Assembly (NCBI GenBank): GCA_900763675.1
Contig: CAAFLE010000107.1
Span: forward strand, 1 to 16,125
Direction of reading: 5' to 3'
Origin: an uncultured Oscillospiraceae bacterium
GTDB taxonomy: Bacteria; Bacillota; Clostridia; Oscillospirales; Oscillospiraceae
Length of the DNA stretch: 16,125 nt
The notes beneath the pieces were generated by a model. That model did no database searches, was not told where the DNA came from, and saw only the letters and a list, made by a program, of their open reading frames with translations. Shown one piece after another: positions 7,592 through 14,248 of the stretch (the first letter of the stretch is position 1; each line of letters starts with the position of its first letter). The translations under genes and the position numbers were made by a program.

Positions 7592-8468
7592 GTGCCGTCT
7601 CTGCCCCCGCCGTTGCGGCGCAGACCGTGCGGCGGGGGCGGGCGTGTGCCATATGGGAAGCGCGGTCCGCGTCGCACGCGCCGCGCCGCACTACGGCGAG
7701 GAGCCGTGCGTCAGCGGCGAGCGGGGCAGCGGCGCGGTGTTTTTTTCCGGCTGTCCGCTCGGCTGCGTCTATTGTCAGAACTATGCACTCAGCCGCGGCA
7801 GGATCGGCGAGACGGTCTCCGTGGAGCGGCTCGCGGAGATATTCTCCGCGCTGGAAGCCAAGGGCGTCCACAACCTCAATCTCGTGACCGGCACGCCGTT
7901 CGTGCCGCAGATTCTGGAGGCACTCGGCATTGCCGAGCCGAAGATCCCGGTCGTGTGGAACACGTCGGGGTACGAGACCGTCGGGACCGTGGACGCGCTC
8001 TCGGAGCGCGTGAGTGTGTTCCTTCCGGATTATAAATACGCCGACCCGGCGCTCGCGGCGCGGTATTCCCGCGCCCCGGACTATCCGGCGGCGGCGCGTG
8101 CCGCCATCCGGCGCATGGTCGGGCATACCGGCGCGTTCGAGCTGGACAGAGACGGGCTTCTCCGCCGGGGCGTCGTGATCCGGCATCTCGTGCTGCCGGG
8201 GCAGATCGAAAACACACGCTCGGTGCTGCGCTGGATCGCGGATACCTTCGCGCCCGGCACAGTGCTTGTGTCGCTCATGGCGCAGTATACGCCCTGCGGA
8301 AATCTGGAGCAATTCCCGGAGCTGCGCCGGACGCTCACAGACGAGGAATGGGACGCCGCGCTTGCCGTGCTGGCGGAGACCGGGCTGGAGGACGGATACG
8401 TGCAGGAGATGTCGGCGTCCGGCGAGGAAGAAATTCCCGCATTTGACGGCACGGGCGTCATATCCTGA
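7584..8468 (+). CDS. PflX-like radical SAM protein (COG1313 type)
   Basis: 294 residues. An N-terminal cysteine group (C4, C7, C11, C22, in CRLCPRRCG and GVCH) is followed by the radical SAM cluster-binding motif CPLGCVYC (C57, C61, C64), the CxxxCxxC pattern that holds the 4Fe-4S cluster cleaving S-adenosylmethionine. VVWNTSGYE and LPDYKY later in the chain are also typical of the family. This matches the PflX/COG1313 group, which resembles pyruvate formate-lyase activases but has no firmly established substrate. No pflB gene is present. The ATG overlaps the glycosyltransferase stop by 8 bases (ATGAGTGA), so the two are cotranscribed and probably translationally coupled. The functional link between them is unknown. 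Confidence 0.85.
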   Translation: MSECRLCPRRCGADRAAGAGVCHMGSAVRVARAAPHYGEEPCVSGERGSGAVFFSGCPLGCVYCQNYALSRGRIGETVSVERLAEIFSALEAKGVHNLNLVTGTPFVPQILEALGIAEPKIPVVWNTSGYETVGTVDALSERVSVFLPDYKYADPALAARYSRAPDYPAAARAAIRRMVGHTGAFELDRDGLLRRGVVIRHLVLPGQIENTRSVLRWIADTFAPGTVLVSLMAQYTPCGNLEQFPELRRTLTDEEWDAALAVLAETGLEDGYVQEMSASGEEEIPAFDGTGVIS

Positions 8469-8526
8469 TTTACCCGCGCATATACTTTCTCTGTAAATTA
8501 TTTTGCGGAGAAGGGGACAAGCCCAA

Positions 8527-9798
8527 ATGAAAAAACTGTATCGAAACGTTGTATGGCTGCTGCTCGCCGTGTTTGTGTTCACGGTGGGCAGCGGCTTTTC
8601 CGTGCGCAAAGCCGCCGCGCTGCCCGCCGTGGGCGAAACGCTCTCGGGCTTCCGGGCAGAGCGCGTCGAGCGGCTGAGCGTTCCCGGCGGATGGGCGACG
8701 TATCTCACGCACGAGACGACCGGCGCGGAGGTCGTGTACATAGAGGTTAGCGGCGCGTCGCCGGCATTCTCGCTCTCGGTGCGCACCGCGGGGGCGGTGC
8801 GGCGTCTCGCCGCGGCGGCGGACACGCCGGAGGAGCTGCTGTGCGGCGCGGAAACGCTGCTCGACGCGCTCTTTTCCGGCGCGGAGGAAACGACCGCGCC
8901 CATACCGGACGGCAGCGCGGCGTATCGTGCGTTTCTCGGCGTGCTTCTCCCCGGCAGCGACGCCGCCGGGAGCGGCGAGCCGGAGCAGCCCATGTCCCCG
9001 GCGAACACGCTTGCCGTCGTCTGCGCCGGGGCGGATACGGGCGGAAAAATGCTCGCGCTGCTGAACAAGGCGTTCTCCTCCGTCCCCGCCGGGGACGCGC
9101 TCGCCCCGGACGCTGGGTATCGCCGGATGGAAAGGGCGGCGTCGGAAACGGTGAGCGTCCCGGCGGCGGAGGCGGACGGCGCGGGCGTGTATTTCGGTAT
9201 CGTCTGCCCGCGCTCGGGCGAATGGACGCGCCCGCGCCTTGCTGCGCTCGCCGCGGCGATGAACCGCGGCGGCTCCGTGCTGGAAAAGCGCGTGCAGGAA
9301 TCGCTGCCGGGCGCGGCGGTCACGTGCGGCACGGCGTCGGCGGGACCGGACGCGGCGCTCTGGTTTTTTGCGCCCGGGCTGGGGGAAAAGGACGCCGAGC
9401 CGTTCCGCAGCGCGGTGCTTGCCGCGCTGCGCTCGGTGGCGGAAAACGGTCTGAGCGCCCAGACGGTCGAAACGCTCGCCGCCGCGCAGCGGCTGGAGGA
9501 GCTGACGTTCCCGGAACGGGAGGACCTTGGCGAAGCGCTCTGCGCGGGCTTTGCCGCGGCATGGGCGCACGGCGGCGCGGCGGAGTATCCCGCGCAGCTT
9601 GCCGAGGCGTGGAACGCCGCCGCGCTCTTTCAGGACGGCTCCTGCGCCGAGGTGGTGCGCGAGGAGCTTCTCGCGGGCGATCTCACGGCGCTCGTGACCG
9701 TCGTGCCGGAGCCGCCCGCCGAGCCGGAGCCGCCCGCCGGACCGGAGCCATCCCCGGAGCCGGAAAAGGCGGAAACGACGGAGGAGCTGCCGCAATAA
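8527..9798 (+). CDS. Secreted, degenerate M16C (PreP-like) peptidase homologue lacking the active site
   Basis: 423 residues from the ATG at 8527; GGAGAAGGGG precedes it, and an upstream TTG at 8503 has none. Residues 1-31 form a signal peptide (MKKLYR, then a hydrophobic stretch to about residue 21). Residues 40-87 (HETTGAEVVYIEV, FSLSVRT) resemble the N-terminus of M16C presequence peptidases. In those enzymes the zinc motif HxxEH follows at once; here it is absent. NTLAVVCAGADTGGKMLALL (160-179) and residues 200-394, ending TALVTVVPEP, resemble the rest of the first half of an M16C protein. The second half is replaced by a Pro/Glu-rich tail (394-423). Family assignment rests on recognition by eye. 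It lies 58 bases after the radical SAM gene. It could be a binding or scaffold protein, or a decaying gene. Confidence 0.55.
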   Translation: MKKLYRNVVWLLLAVFVFTVGSGFSVRKAAALPAVGETLSGFRAERVERLSVPGGWATYLTHETTGAEVVYIEVSGASPAFSLSVRTAGAVRRLAAAADTPEELLCGAETLLDALFSGAEETTAPIPDGSAAYRAFLGVLLPGSDAAGSGEPEQPMSPANTLAVVCAGADTGGKMLALLNKAFSSVPAGDALAPDAGYRRMERAASETVSVPAAEADGAGVYFGIVCPRSGEWTRPRLAALAAAMNRGGSVLEKRVQESLPGAAVTCGTASAGPDAALWFFAPGLGEKDAEPFRSAVLAALRSVAENGLSAQTVETLAAAQRLEELTFPEREDLGEALCAGFAAAWAHGGAAEYPAQLAEAWNAAALFQDGSCAEVVREELLAGDLTALVTVVPEPPAEPEPPAGPEPSPEPEKAETTEELPQ

Positions 9799-9802
9799 AA
9801 AC

Positions 9803-10025
9803 GGCTCCCCTTAGCTGCGTCCTCATAAGAAACCACAGCCCCTTTGCCGGTCCTTTTTTGCCGGAACCGCGTTGTTTTCCCTTGCGATGCACAAAGCATC
9901 GCTGCGGAAAAACGCCTTGTTCCAACAAAAAATCCTTCGGCAAAGGGCGGTAAAACCGTTTCCCCCCGCAGAAAAATCTGCGGGGGGAAATCCATGGTTT
10001 CTTATTCGGACTCCGCTGGGGAGCC
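9803..10025. mobile_element. Nested palindromic (MITE-like) element between convergent genes
   Basis: Matching inverted arms run from both ends to the centre: GGCTCCCC (9803-9810) with 10018-10025, ATAAGAAACCA (9825-9835) with 9995-10005, CCCTTTGCCG (9840-9849) with 9938-9947, and GCGATGC (9884-9890) with 9896-9902 around ACAAA. The right arm carries an extra perfect 14-bp hairpin (9959-9972 with 9977-9990, AAAA loop) that the left arm lacks. There is no open frame of note. It fills the space between the stop of the M16-like gene (9798) and the stop of rbsK (10049), so it may serve as their shared terminator. No clear target-site duplication was seen. Confidence 0.6.
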
Positions 10026-10048
10026 AAGAGCCGGTTTGCGGGAAACGA

Positions 10049-10939
10049 TCAGAGACACGCCGCCGCGACCTCTTCCCGCCGGGGGATGGAGGGGGCGGCG
10101 CCGGGGCGCGTGACGGCGATCGCCGCCGCCTTTGCGGCGGTCTCCATAGCGCAGCGCGGCGTGTCGCCGCGGAGCAGTCCCGCGAGGAAATACCCGGTGA
10201 ACGTGTCGCCCGCGGCGGTCGTGTCCACCGCCTTCACGCGGCAGGCGGGAACGGAAAACCGGTCCTTACCGTCGGCGTACATCGCGCCGTCGCCGCCGAG
10301 CGTCAGGACGATCGCGGCGTGCGGGAATTTTGCCCGCAGCGCGTCGAGCATCCTTTCCGGCTCGCGCTCGCCGGAGAGCGCTTCGCCCTCCGTCTCGTTG
10401 ACGAGAAACACGTCCACGCATTCAAGCGGGAAGGAGAGAATGTCCTCCGTGAACGGCGAGGGGTTGAGCGCCACGGTCATGCCGCGCTCGCGCCCGGCAC
10501 GCAGCACGTCCGGCATATGCGCGATCTCGTTCTGCGTGAGCAGCACGTCGCCCGCGCCGAAATCGGCAAACACCGCGTCAAGCGCTTCGGGGCGGATGTC
10601 CGCGTTTGCGCCCGGCTCGACGATGATGCAGTTCTGCCCGCTTCCGTCCACCTGGATGACGGCGTGACCGGAGGGGCGGTCGCTCACGCGGACGTGCGCG
10701 GCGTCCAGCCCGGTCTCGGCGCACAGCGCGAGAAGAGAGGCGTACTCCGCCTCGCCGATGCACCCGGCGAGCGCCGTACCTGCCCCGGCGCGGCAGAGCG
10801 CCACCGCCTGATTGAGACCCTTGCCGCCCCATGCGGTGCGGTAGCCGCGGCTGGAAATCGTTTCTCCCGGACGGACGATGTGTTCGACCTCGTAGACCTT
10901 GTCCACGTTGATCGAGCCGACAATGAGCGCTTTATTCAT
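10049..10939 (-). CDS. rbsK: Ribokinase-family sugar kinase (PfkB fold)
   Basis: 296 residues, close to the usual ribokinase length. N-terminal GSINVD (8-13), the substrate loop GGKGLNQA (38-45), VNETEG, and the C-terminal DTTAAGDTFTGYF signature with catalytic base Asp245 and the anion-hole glycine are all present. PGAAPSIPRREEV at the end is typical of ribokinases. It would phosphorylate ribose or a related pentose with ATP. There is no ribose transporter, rbsD or LacI-type regulator next to it, so the substrate is inferred from motifs alone; another PfkB sugar kinase is possible. The ATG is preceded by AGGGAG. It is a lone gene, convergent with the M16-like gene and divergent from the sigma factor. 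Confidence 0.85.
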   Translation of the reverse strand: MNKALIVGSINVDKVYEVEHIVRPGETISSRGYRTAWGGKGLNQAVALCRAGAGTALAGCIGEAEYASLLALCAETGLDAAHVRVSDRPSGHAVIQVDGSGQNCIIVEPGANADIRPEALDAVFADFGAGDVLLTQNEIAHMPDVLRAGRERGMTVALNPSPFTEDILSFPLECVDVFLVNETEGEALSGEREPERMLDALRAKFPHAAIVLTLGGDGAMYADGKDRFSVPACRVKAVDTTAAGDTFTGYFLAGLLRGDTPRCAMETAAKAAAIAVTRPGAAPSIPRREEVAAACL

Positions 10940-10973
10940 TCGGATCGCTCCCTTACTTTTAAAATCTTTTTCC

Positions 10974-10979
10974 AGTATA
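10974..10979 (-). promoter_or_regulatory. Possible -10 box of rbsK
   Basis: TATACT read on the - strand, about 35 bases before the rbsK start. The -35 position 17 bases further (TTTTCT) is poor and falls inside the loop of the neighbouring terminator hairpin, so this is a weak call. Confidence 0.3.
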
Positions 10980-10983
10980 GCAC

Positions 10984-11023
10984 AGCGCCCGCGGGAAGAA
11001 AAGCCGCGGGCGCTGCTCTTTTT
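10984..11023 (+). terminator. Lone + strand intrinsic terminator between rbsK and the sigma gene
   Basis: AGCGCCCGCGG (10984-10994) pairs exactly with CCGCGGGCGCT (11004-11014) across a 9-base loop and is followed by GCTC and TTTTT (11019-11023). On the + strand this is a good intrinsic terminator, but no + strand gene precedes it: rbsK runs the other way. It would stop transcripts running antisense through rbsK and shield the sigma-factor promoter. Confidence 0.65.
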
Positions 11024-11028
11024 ATCAG

Positions 11029-11057
11029 TGGTTTTGCCCGCTGCACCGTACTATAAT
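11029..11057 (+). promoter_or_regulatory. Predicted promoter of the sigma/membrane-protein pair
   Basis: A perfect TATAAT (11052-11057) lies 34 bases before the TTG start. The hexamer 17 bases upstream (TGGTTT, 11029-11034) is a weak -35, so an activator or an alternative sigma factor, possibly the gene's own product, may be used. Confidence 0.45.
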
Positions 11058-11091
11058 CAGACCGGTCGAAAGAGAAAACGAGGTGAAGTCC

Positions 11092-11631
11092 TTGACAGAC
11101 GAAAAAATCGCGGCAGCGCTGTGCAGCCGCAGCGAGACCGCCATCGCCGAGGTGATCGCACGATATTCCCGGCGGATGTTTACCGTCGCGGCAGCGGCGC
11201 TGCGCGGCATCGGTTCCAAGCAGGACGCCGAGGAAATCGCGGCGGATGCGTTCGTGTATCTGTGGGAGCATCCGGAAAAGTTCGACGCCCGGCGCGGCAC
11301 GCTCCGGGCGTGGCTCACGGTCGTGACGCGAAGCCGCGCTCTCGACCGCTGCCGGGAGCTTATGCGCCGCCGCGCCGAGCCGCTTGACGAGCTGGGGCTT
11401 GCCGACCCGCTCGGCGTGCCGGAGACGCTGTTCGCCGGGGAACGCCGCGCCGCGCTTTTCGCGGCAGTGGACGCGCTTGGCGAGCCGGATCGGGAAATAT
11501 TGCTCCGGCGGTATTACTACAATCAGAAGCCGCGGCAGATCGCCGCGGCGCTCGGCTTGCAGACAAAGCAGGTCGAAAACCGGCTGTATCAGACGAAGCG
11601 GCGGCTGCGCGAAGCGCTCGGCGCGGAATAG
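11092..11631 (+). CDS. ECF-like RNA polymerase sigma-70 family sigma factor
   Basis: 179 residues if translation starts at TTG 11092, which I prefer: AGGTGA (11081-11086) ends 5 bases before it. The alternative GTG at 11083 lies inside that ribosome-binding site. Region 2 is visible as DAEEIAADAFVYLWEHPEKFD followed by GTLRAWLTVVTRSRALDRCR. Region 4 is LGEPDREILLRRYYY plus the helix-turn-helix IAAALGLQTKQVENRLYQTK. No region 1 or 3 is present, as expected for the extracytoplasmic-function class. It binds core RNA polymerase and directs it to a small regulon, likely including its own operon. The next gene, 9 bases downstream, encodes a membrane protein that is the natural candidate for its regulator. 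Confidence 0.88.
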   Translation: MTDEKIAAALCSRSETAIAEVIARYSRRMFTVAAAALRGIGSKQDAEEIAADAFVYLWEHPEKFDARRGTLRAWLTVVTRSRALDRCRELMRRRAEPLDELGLADPLGVPETLFAGERRAALFAAVDALGEPDREILLRRYYYNQKPRQIAAALGLQTKQVENRLYQTKRRLREALGAE

Positions 11632-11640
11632 GAGGGAATC

Positions 11641-12894
11641 ATGCGATATACGCAGGAAAACGCCCGGAACATCCGGGCGCGGTTTACGGAAAAAACCGGC
11701 GTGCCGCTCCGGCGGCGCGGCGGGAAACCGGCGGCGCGGCTCGTGCTTGCCGCGGCGGTGATTGCGGCGCTGCTTACCGCAACGGCGCTCGCCGCCGATC
11801 TCTTTTCCCCGCTCGCCGGGGACGAGCTTTCGCTCGGCGCGGTGTACGAGGGGAACGGCATCGTGTCCGTGCAGGTGGAAAACCGCTCGAACAAGGAGCT
11901 GAAATTTCAAAAGCAGCTCCGGCTCATGCGCTGGGACACCGCCGAGGAGATCGCGCCGGGCGGCGGGAATGTGACGTTTACAAACACGGCGTTCGCGCCG
12001 CACACCGGCGGCGTGATGACGCTCGATCTCTCGCCCGCCTACGGCGCGGCGGCGCTCGACGCGATGTTCGCGCAGGGCGGATACTATCTCCTGCTGACGA
12101 ACGCGAACTTTGTGTTCGGGCAGGACTGGATCTGCACCGTATACGCCGCCCCGGCGGGGGAGACGCCCGCGCCGGAAGAAACGCCGGAACCCGCCGCCAT
12201 ATCCACCGCCGCCCCGGCGGAGACGGACGCGGCGCTCGCCGGGCGCGTGGAGGATACGCTGCGCCCATATTTCGAGCTGCCCGGCGACGTTTCGCAGCGG
12301 CGGGCGCAGAACCCGGAGTACTACGCCGCGTGCGCAGAGCTTCTCGCGCCGCTCGGCAGCCGTGTGGCGCGACCCGCCCCGTCCGATCTCGTGATCGGCG
12401 ACGCTGCGGAGGGCGTCGTATTTGACGCGTCGGTCCCGGCGGACGCGCAGCGGCTCATCTGCTCCGAAAACTATACGACGCTCGACGCCTACGGTCTGCC
12501 CGTCGGCGCAGCGCCCGGGGAAGAGGCGCTCGTCCTCTCCGCGCTCGTGCCGCAGCGAAAGGGCGACACGGACGGCGGCGCGGGCATCCCGGTCGTGTAC
12601 CTGTTCCCATACTTCCGGGAGGATGTGGAAAACGCGGACTTTGTGTTCGTCCACGGGCAGCTCGTGCCGCTTTCGGAGATCGAAGACCGGCGCGTGTACG
12701 AGGACGAACGGTACGTCTGCTACGAGCTGTCGGAATATTTCTACTCCGATGTGCTGACCCACGCGAAAGCGCTCGCCGCGCAGCGGGGGGATGTGTGCTG
12801 GAACGACGCCGCGCGGCAGCGTGTGGAGAACATCCACGGCTATTATACTGACCCGGAAACGCTGCAAACGCTCATTTTCTCTCTCGGAGAATAA
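11641..12894 (+). CDS. Single-pass membrane protein, putative anti-sigma regulator
   Basis: 417 residues. A short basic N-terminal cytoplasmic part (1-33) is followed by one membrane helix (about 34-52). A beta-rich outer domain comes next (about 55-175, with VSVQVENRSNKELKFQ and NFVFGQDWICTVYAAP). A Pro/Glu/Thr linker (about 176-200) then leads to a second outer domain (about 205-417) rich in Tyr and acidic residues. GGAGGG overlapping the sigma-factor stop serves as ribosome-binding site, so the two are cotranscribed. Position and topology fit an anti-sigma factor or sensor, but the inner part is short and has no zinc-binding anti-sigma motif. I do not recognise the outer domains. It could instead be an envelope protein that the sigma factor controls. 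Confidence 0.6.
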   Translation: MRYTQENARNIRARFTEKTGVPLRRRGGKPAARLVLAAAVIAALLTATALAADLFSPLAGDELSLGAVYEGNGIVSVQVENRSNKELKFQKQLRLMRWDTAEEIAPGGGNVTFTNTAFAPHTGGVMTLDLSPAYGAAALDAMFAQGGYYLLLTNANFVFGQDWICTVYAAPAGETPAPEETPEPAAISTAAPAETDAALAGRVEDTLRPYFELPGDVSQRRAQNPEYYAACAELLAPLGSRVARPAPSDLVIGDAAEGVVFDASVPADAQRLICSENYTTLDAYGLPVGAAPGEEALVLSALVPQRKGDTDGGAGIPVVYLFPYFREDVENADFVFVHGQLVPLSEIEDRRVYEDERYVCYELSEYFYSDVLTHAKALAAQRGDVCWNDAARQRVENIHGYYTDPETLQTLIFSLGE

Positions 12895-12931
12895 AGAAAA
12901 AGAACGCCGGAGGGATTTCCCTCCGGCGTTC
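12893..12931 (-). terminator. Terminator of the efp/CD1247-like operon
   Basis: GAACGCCGGAGGG (12902-12914) and its exact complement (12919-12931) make a 13-bp stem with an ATTT loop. On the - strand the stem is followed by TTTTTCTTTATTC, a clear U-tract, 21 bases after the stop of the CD1247-like gene. On the + strand only A-rich bases precede it and no T-run follows, so it works chiefly for the - strand. Confidence 0.8.
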
Positions 12932-12952
12932 GCCGTATATCGGATGGATGCC

Positions 12953-13411
12953 TTATTCCTTTTCGTCCTCGTCGTCTTCGTCGTCGAAAACGACCTCCTC
13001 GACGGAAGCGTTGTCAAAGTCGATGACTTCGCCGCACTCGGGACACTCGAACGATCCGGCGTCGAGCGTGTCCTCGTCCACAGTCAGCTTGAAGCCGCAG
13101 CCCGGACACTCCACGGAGTAAAAGACGGTGTCGTCCTCGTCCTCGTCGTCGTAATCCTCGCCGTCCTCGTCTCCGCCGCAGCAGGAGCAGGGGCTCTCAT
13201 AAAACTCGTTTTCCAGCTCGGCAAGATCGTCGCGGATCTCCTCCACGCCGTCGGTCAGATCGACCAGCGCGTCCTTGGTGTCCGCAAGATCAAGGGAAAG
13301 ATCTTCCAGAATGTCGATAATGACATGGAACAGCTTGCCCTGCCCGGCGTCCTCAATGCCCATGCCCTCGGCAAGACCCTTCAGATACGCCACTTTTTCG
13401 GATGTCGTCAT
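12953..13411 (-). CDS. CD1247-like acidic zinc-ribbon protein
   Basis: 152 residues. The N-terminal part (1-72) is predicted helical and coiled (KVAYLKGLAEGMGIE, then acidic heptad-like repeats) and resembles the CD1247 N-terminal domain found across clostridia. A CSCC cluster (C75, C77, C78) and a run of Asp/Glu follow. A zinc ribbon with CPGC (C102, C105) and CPEC (C123, C126) comes next, and the protein ends in an acidic tail. Its function is not known. It lies 47 bases after efp on the same strand with its own AGGGAGG site, and the pair share a terminator. Binding of zinc is inferred from the cysteine spacing. Confidence 0.8.
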   Translation of the reverse strand: MTTSEKVAYLKGLAEGMGIEDAGQGKLFHVIIDILEDLSLDLADTKDALVDLTDGVEEIRDDLAELENEFYESPCSCCGGDEDGEDYDDEDEDDTVFYSVECPGCGFKLTVDEDTLDAGSFECPECGEVIDFDNASVEEVVFDDEDDEDEKE

Positions 13412-13458
13412 AAGAAACCCTCCCTTTGTTGATGGTTGGACGTTAACGCTGCTGAAAC

Positions 13459-14022
13459 TCAGCCCTTGGCACGCTCCAGATACTCGCCGGTGCGGGTGTC
13501 GATCTTGATGCGCTCGCCCTCTTCGAGGAACAGGGGAACCTTGATCTCCGCGCCGGTTTCGAGCTTGGCGGGCTTGGTGGCGTTGGTGGCGGTGTTGCCG
13601 GCAAAGCCGGGGTCGGTCTCGGTGATGGTCAGCTCGACGAACGTCGGAGGATCGACCGCGAACACCTTGCCCTTGTAGGAGCTGACGGTGCAGACCATGT
13701 TTTCCTTCACGAAACGGAAGCTGTCGGAGAGCATACTCTCGTCGATGGGCTCCAGCTCATAGGTCTCCGGGTCCATGAAGTAGTAGAGGTTGCCGTCGTT
13801 GTAGCTGTACTCCATGGAGCGGCGCTCGACGAACGCCTCCTCAAACTTGGCGGTGGGGTTGAAGCTCGTCTCGACGACGGCGCCGGTGATGACGTTCTTC
13901 ATCTTCGTGCGCACAAACGCCGCGCCCTTGCCGGGCTTGACGTGCTGAAATTCGACGACCTGCATGACCTGACCGTCCATTTCAAAGGTTACTCCGTTGC
14001 GAAAATCGCCTGCGGAAATCAT
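13459..14022 (-). CDS. efp: Translation elongation factor P
   Basis: 187 residues, the normal three-domain EF-P that rescues ribosomes stalled at consecutive prolines. The tip loop reads VKPGKGAAF, with Lys32 in the position that carries the 5-aminopentanol modification in Bacillus subtilis EF-P; EpmA/EpmB or EarP partners are not present here. The middle OB domain includes YSYNDGNLYYFMDPETYE, and the C-terminal signature GAEIKVPLFLEEGERIKIDTR is intact. The ATG has GAGGAGG 8 bases upstream. It is the first gene of a two-gene operon and is divergent from the DD-carboxypeptidase. Confidence 0.97.
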   Translation of the reverse strand: MISAGDFRNGVTFEMDGQVMQVVEFQHVKPGKGAAFVRTKMKNVITGAVVETSFNPTAKFEEAFVERRSMEYSYNDGNLYYFMDPETYELEPIDESMLSDSFRFVKENMVCTVSSYKGKVFAVDPPTFVELTITETDPGFAGNTATNATKPAKLETGAEIKVPLFLEEGERIKIDTRTGEYLERAKG

Positions 14023-14079
14023 GGGAAACGCCTCCTCGTATGTGAATATAGTATTTTGATAACAGGAATTTGCGAAAAT

Positions 14080-14108
14080 ATTTTATACTATAGAGCGTCA
14101 TATTGCAA
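14080..14108 (-). promoter_or_regulatory. Predicted promoter of efp
   Basis: On the - strand, TTGCAA (14108-14103), a 17-base spacer and TAAAAT (14085-14080). The start would be near 14073, giving a leader of about 50 bases to the efp ATG. The -35 hexamer is the same as that of the pgk promoter. Confidence 0.5.
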
Positions 14109-14180
14109 GCATTTCTTGCGCACCGAGCTGCCGGAGGGCGGTTTTTCTTCCGTTTCCAGAACAAGGGACGGCGGTTTAGG

Positions 14181-14209
14181 TTGCATTATCGCCGGTTTTC
14201 CGCTATAAT
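14181..14209 (+). promoter_or_regulatory. Predicted promoter of the DD-carboxypeptidase gene
   Basis: TTGCAT (14181-14186), a 17-base spacer and a perfect TATAAT (14204-14209). Transcription from about 14216 would leave the ATG at 14219 almost leaderless, which supports the start at 14249 that has GGGGG (14234-14238) in front of it. Confidence 0.55.
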
Positions 14210-14248
14210 ACCCCTGTTATGCCATACTCATACGGGGGCTTTATCAGA

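Noticed and set aside
8481..8526. Possible promoter (TATACT at 8481) directly before the M16-like gene
   Set aside because: No acceptable -35 hexamer at 16-18 bases, so I could not support a separate promoter.
7566..9332. 588-codon open frame on the - strand over the radical SAM and M16-like genes
   Set aside because: It has a Ser/Ala/Pro-rich shadow composition, and the + strand frames carry the CxxxCxxC motif and a signal peptide with ribosome-binding sites.
11083..11091. GTG start for the sigma factor
   Set aside because: The GTG is part of the GAGGTGA ribosome-binding site. The TTG at 11092 is 5 bases after it and gives a usual N-terminus.
10936..13017. 693-codon open frame on the - strand over the sigma and membrane-protein genes
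   Set aside because: It is Arg-rich and has no recognisable domain, while the opposite strand gives a clear sigma factor and a coherent membrane protein.
13407..13420. TCATAAGAAACC matching an arm of the palindromic element at 9824
   Set aside because: Here it is simply the complement of the start codon and ribosome-binding-site spacer of the CD1247-like gene; no flanking similarity.
14121..14160. GC-rich stretch followed by TTTTT, resembling a terminator between efp and the carboxypeptidase
   Set aside because: Only about 4 paired bases can be formed before the T-run, and no gene ends nearby on that strand.
14219..14248. Earlier ATG for the carboxypeptidase
   Set aside because: It would be almost at the transcription start and would put ten polar residues before a normal signal peptide. 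The ATG at 14249 has a GGGGG site and begins MKK.
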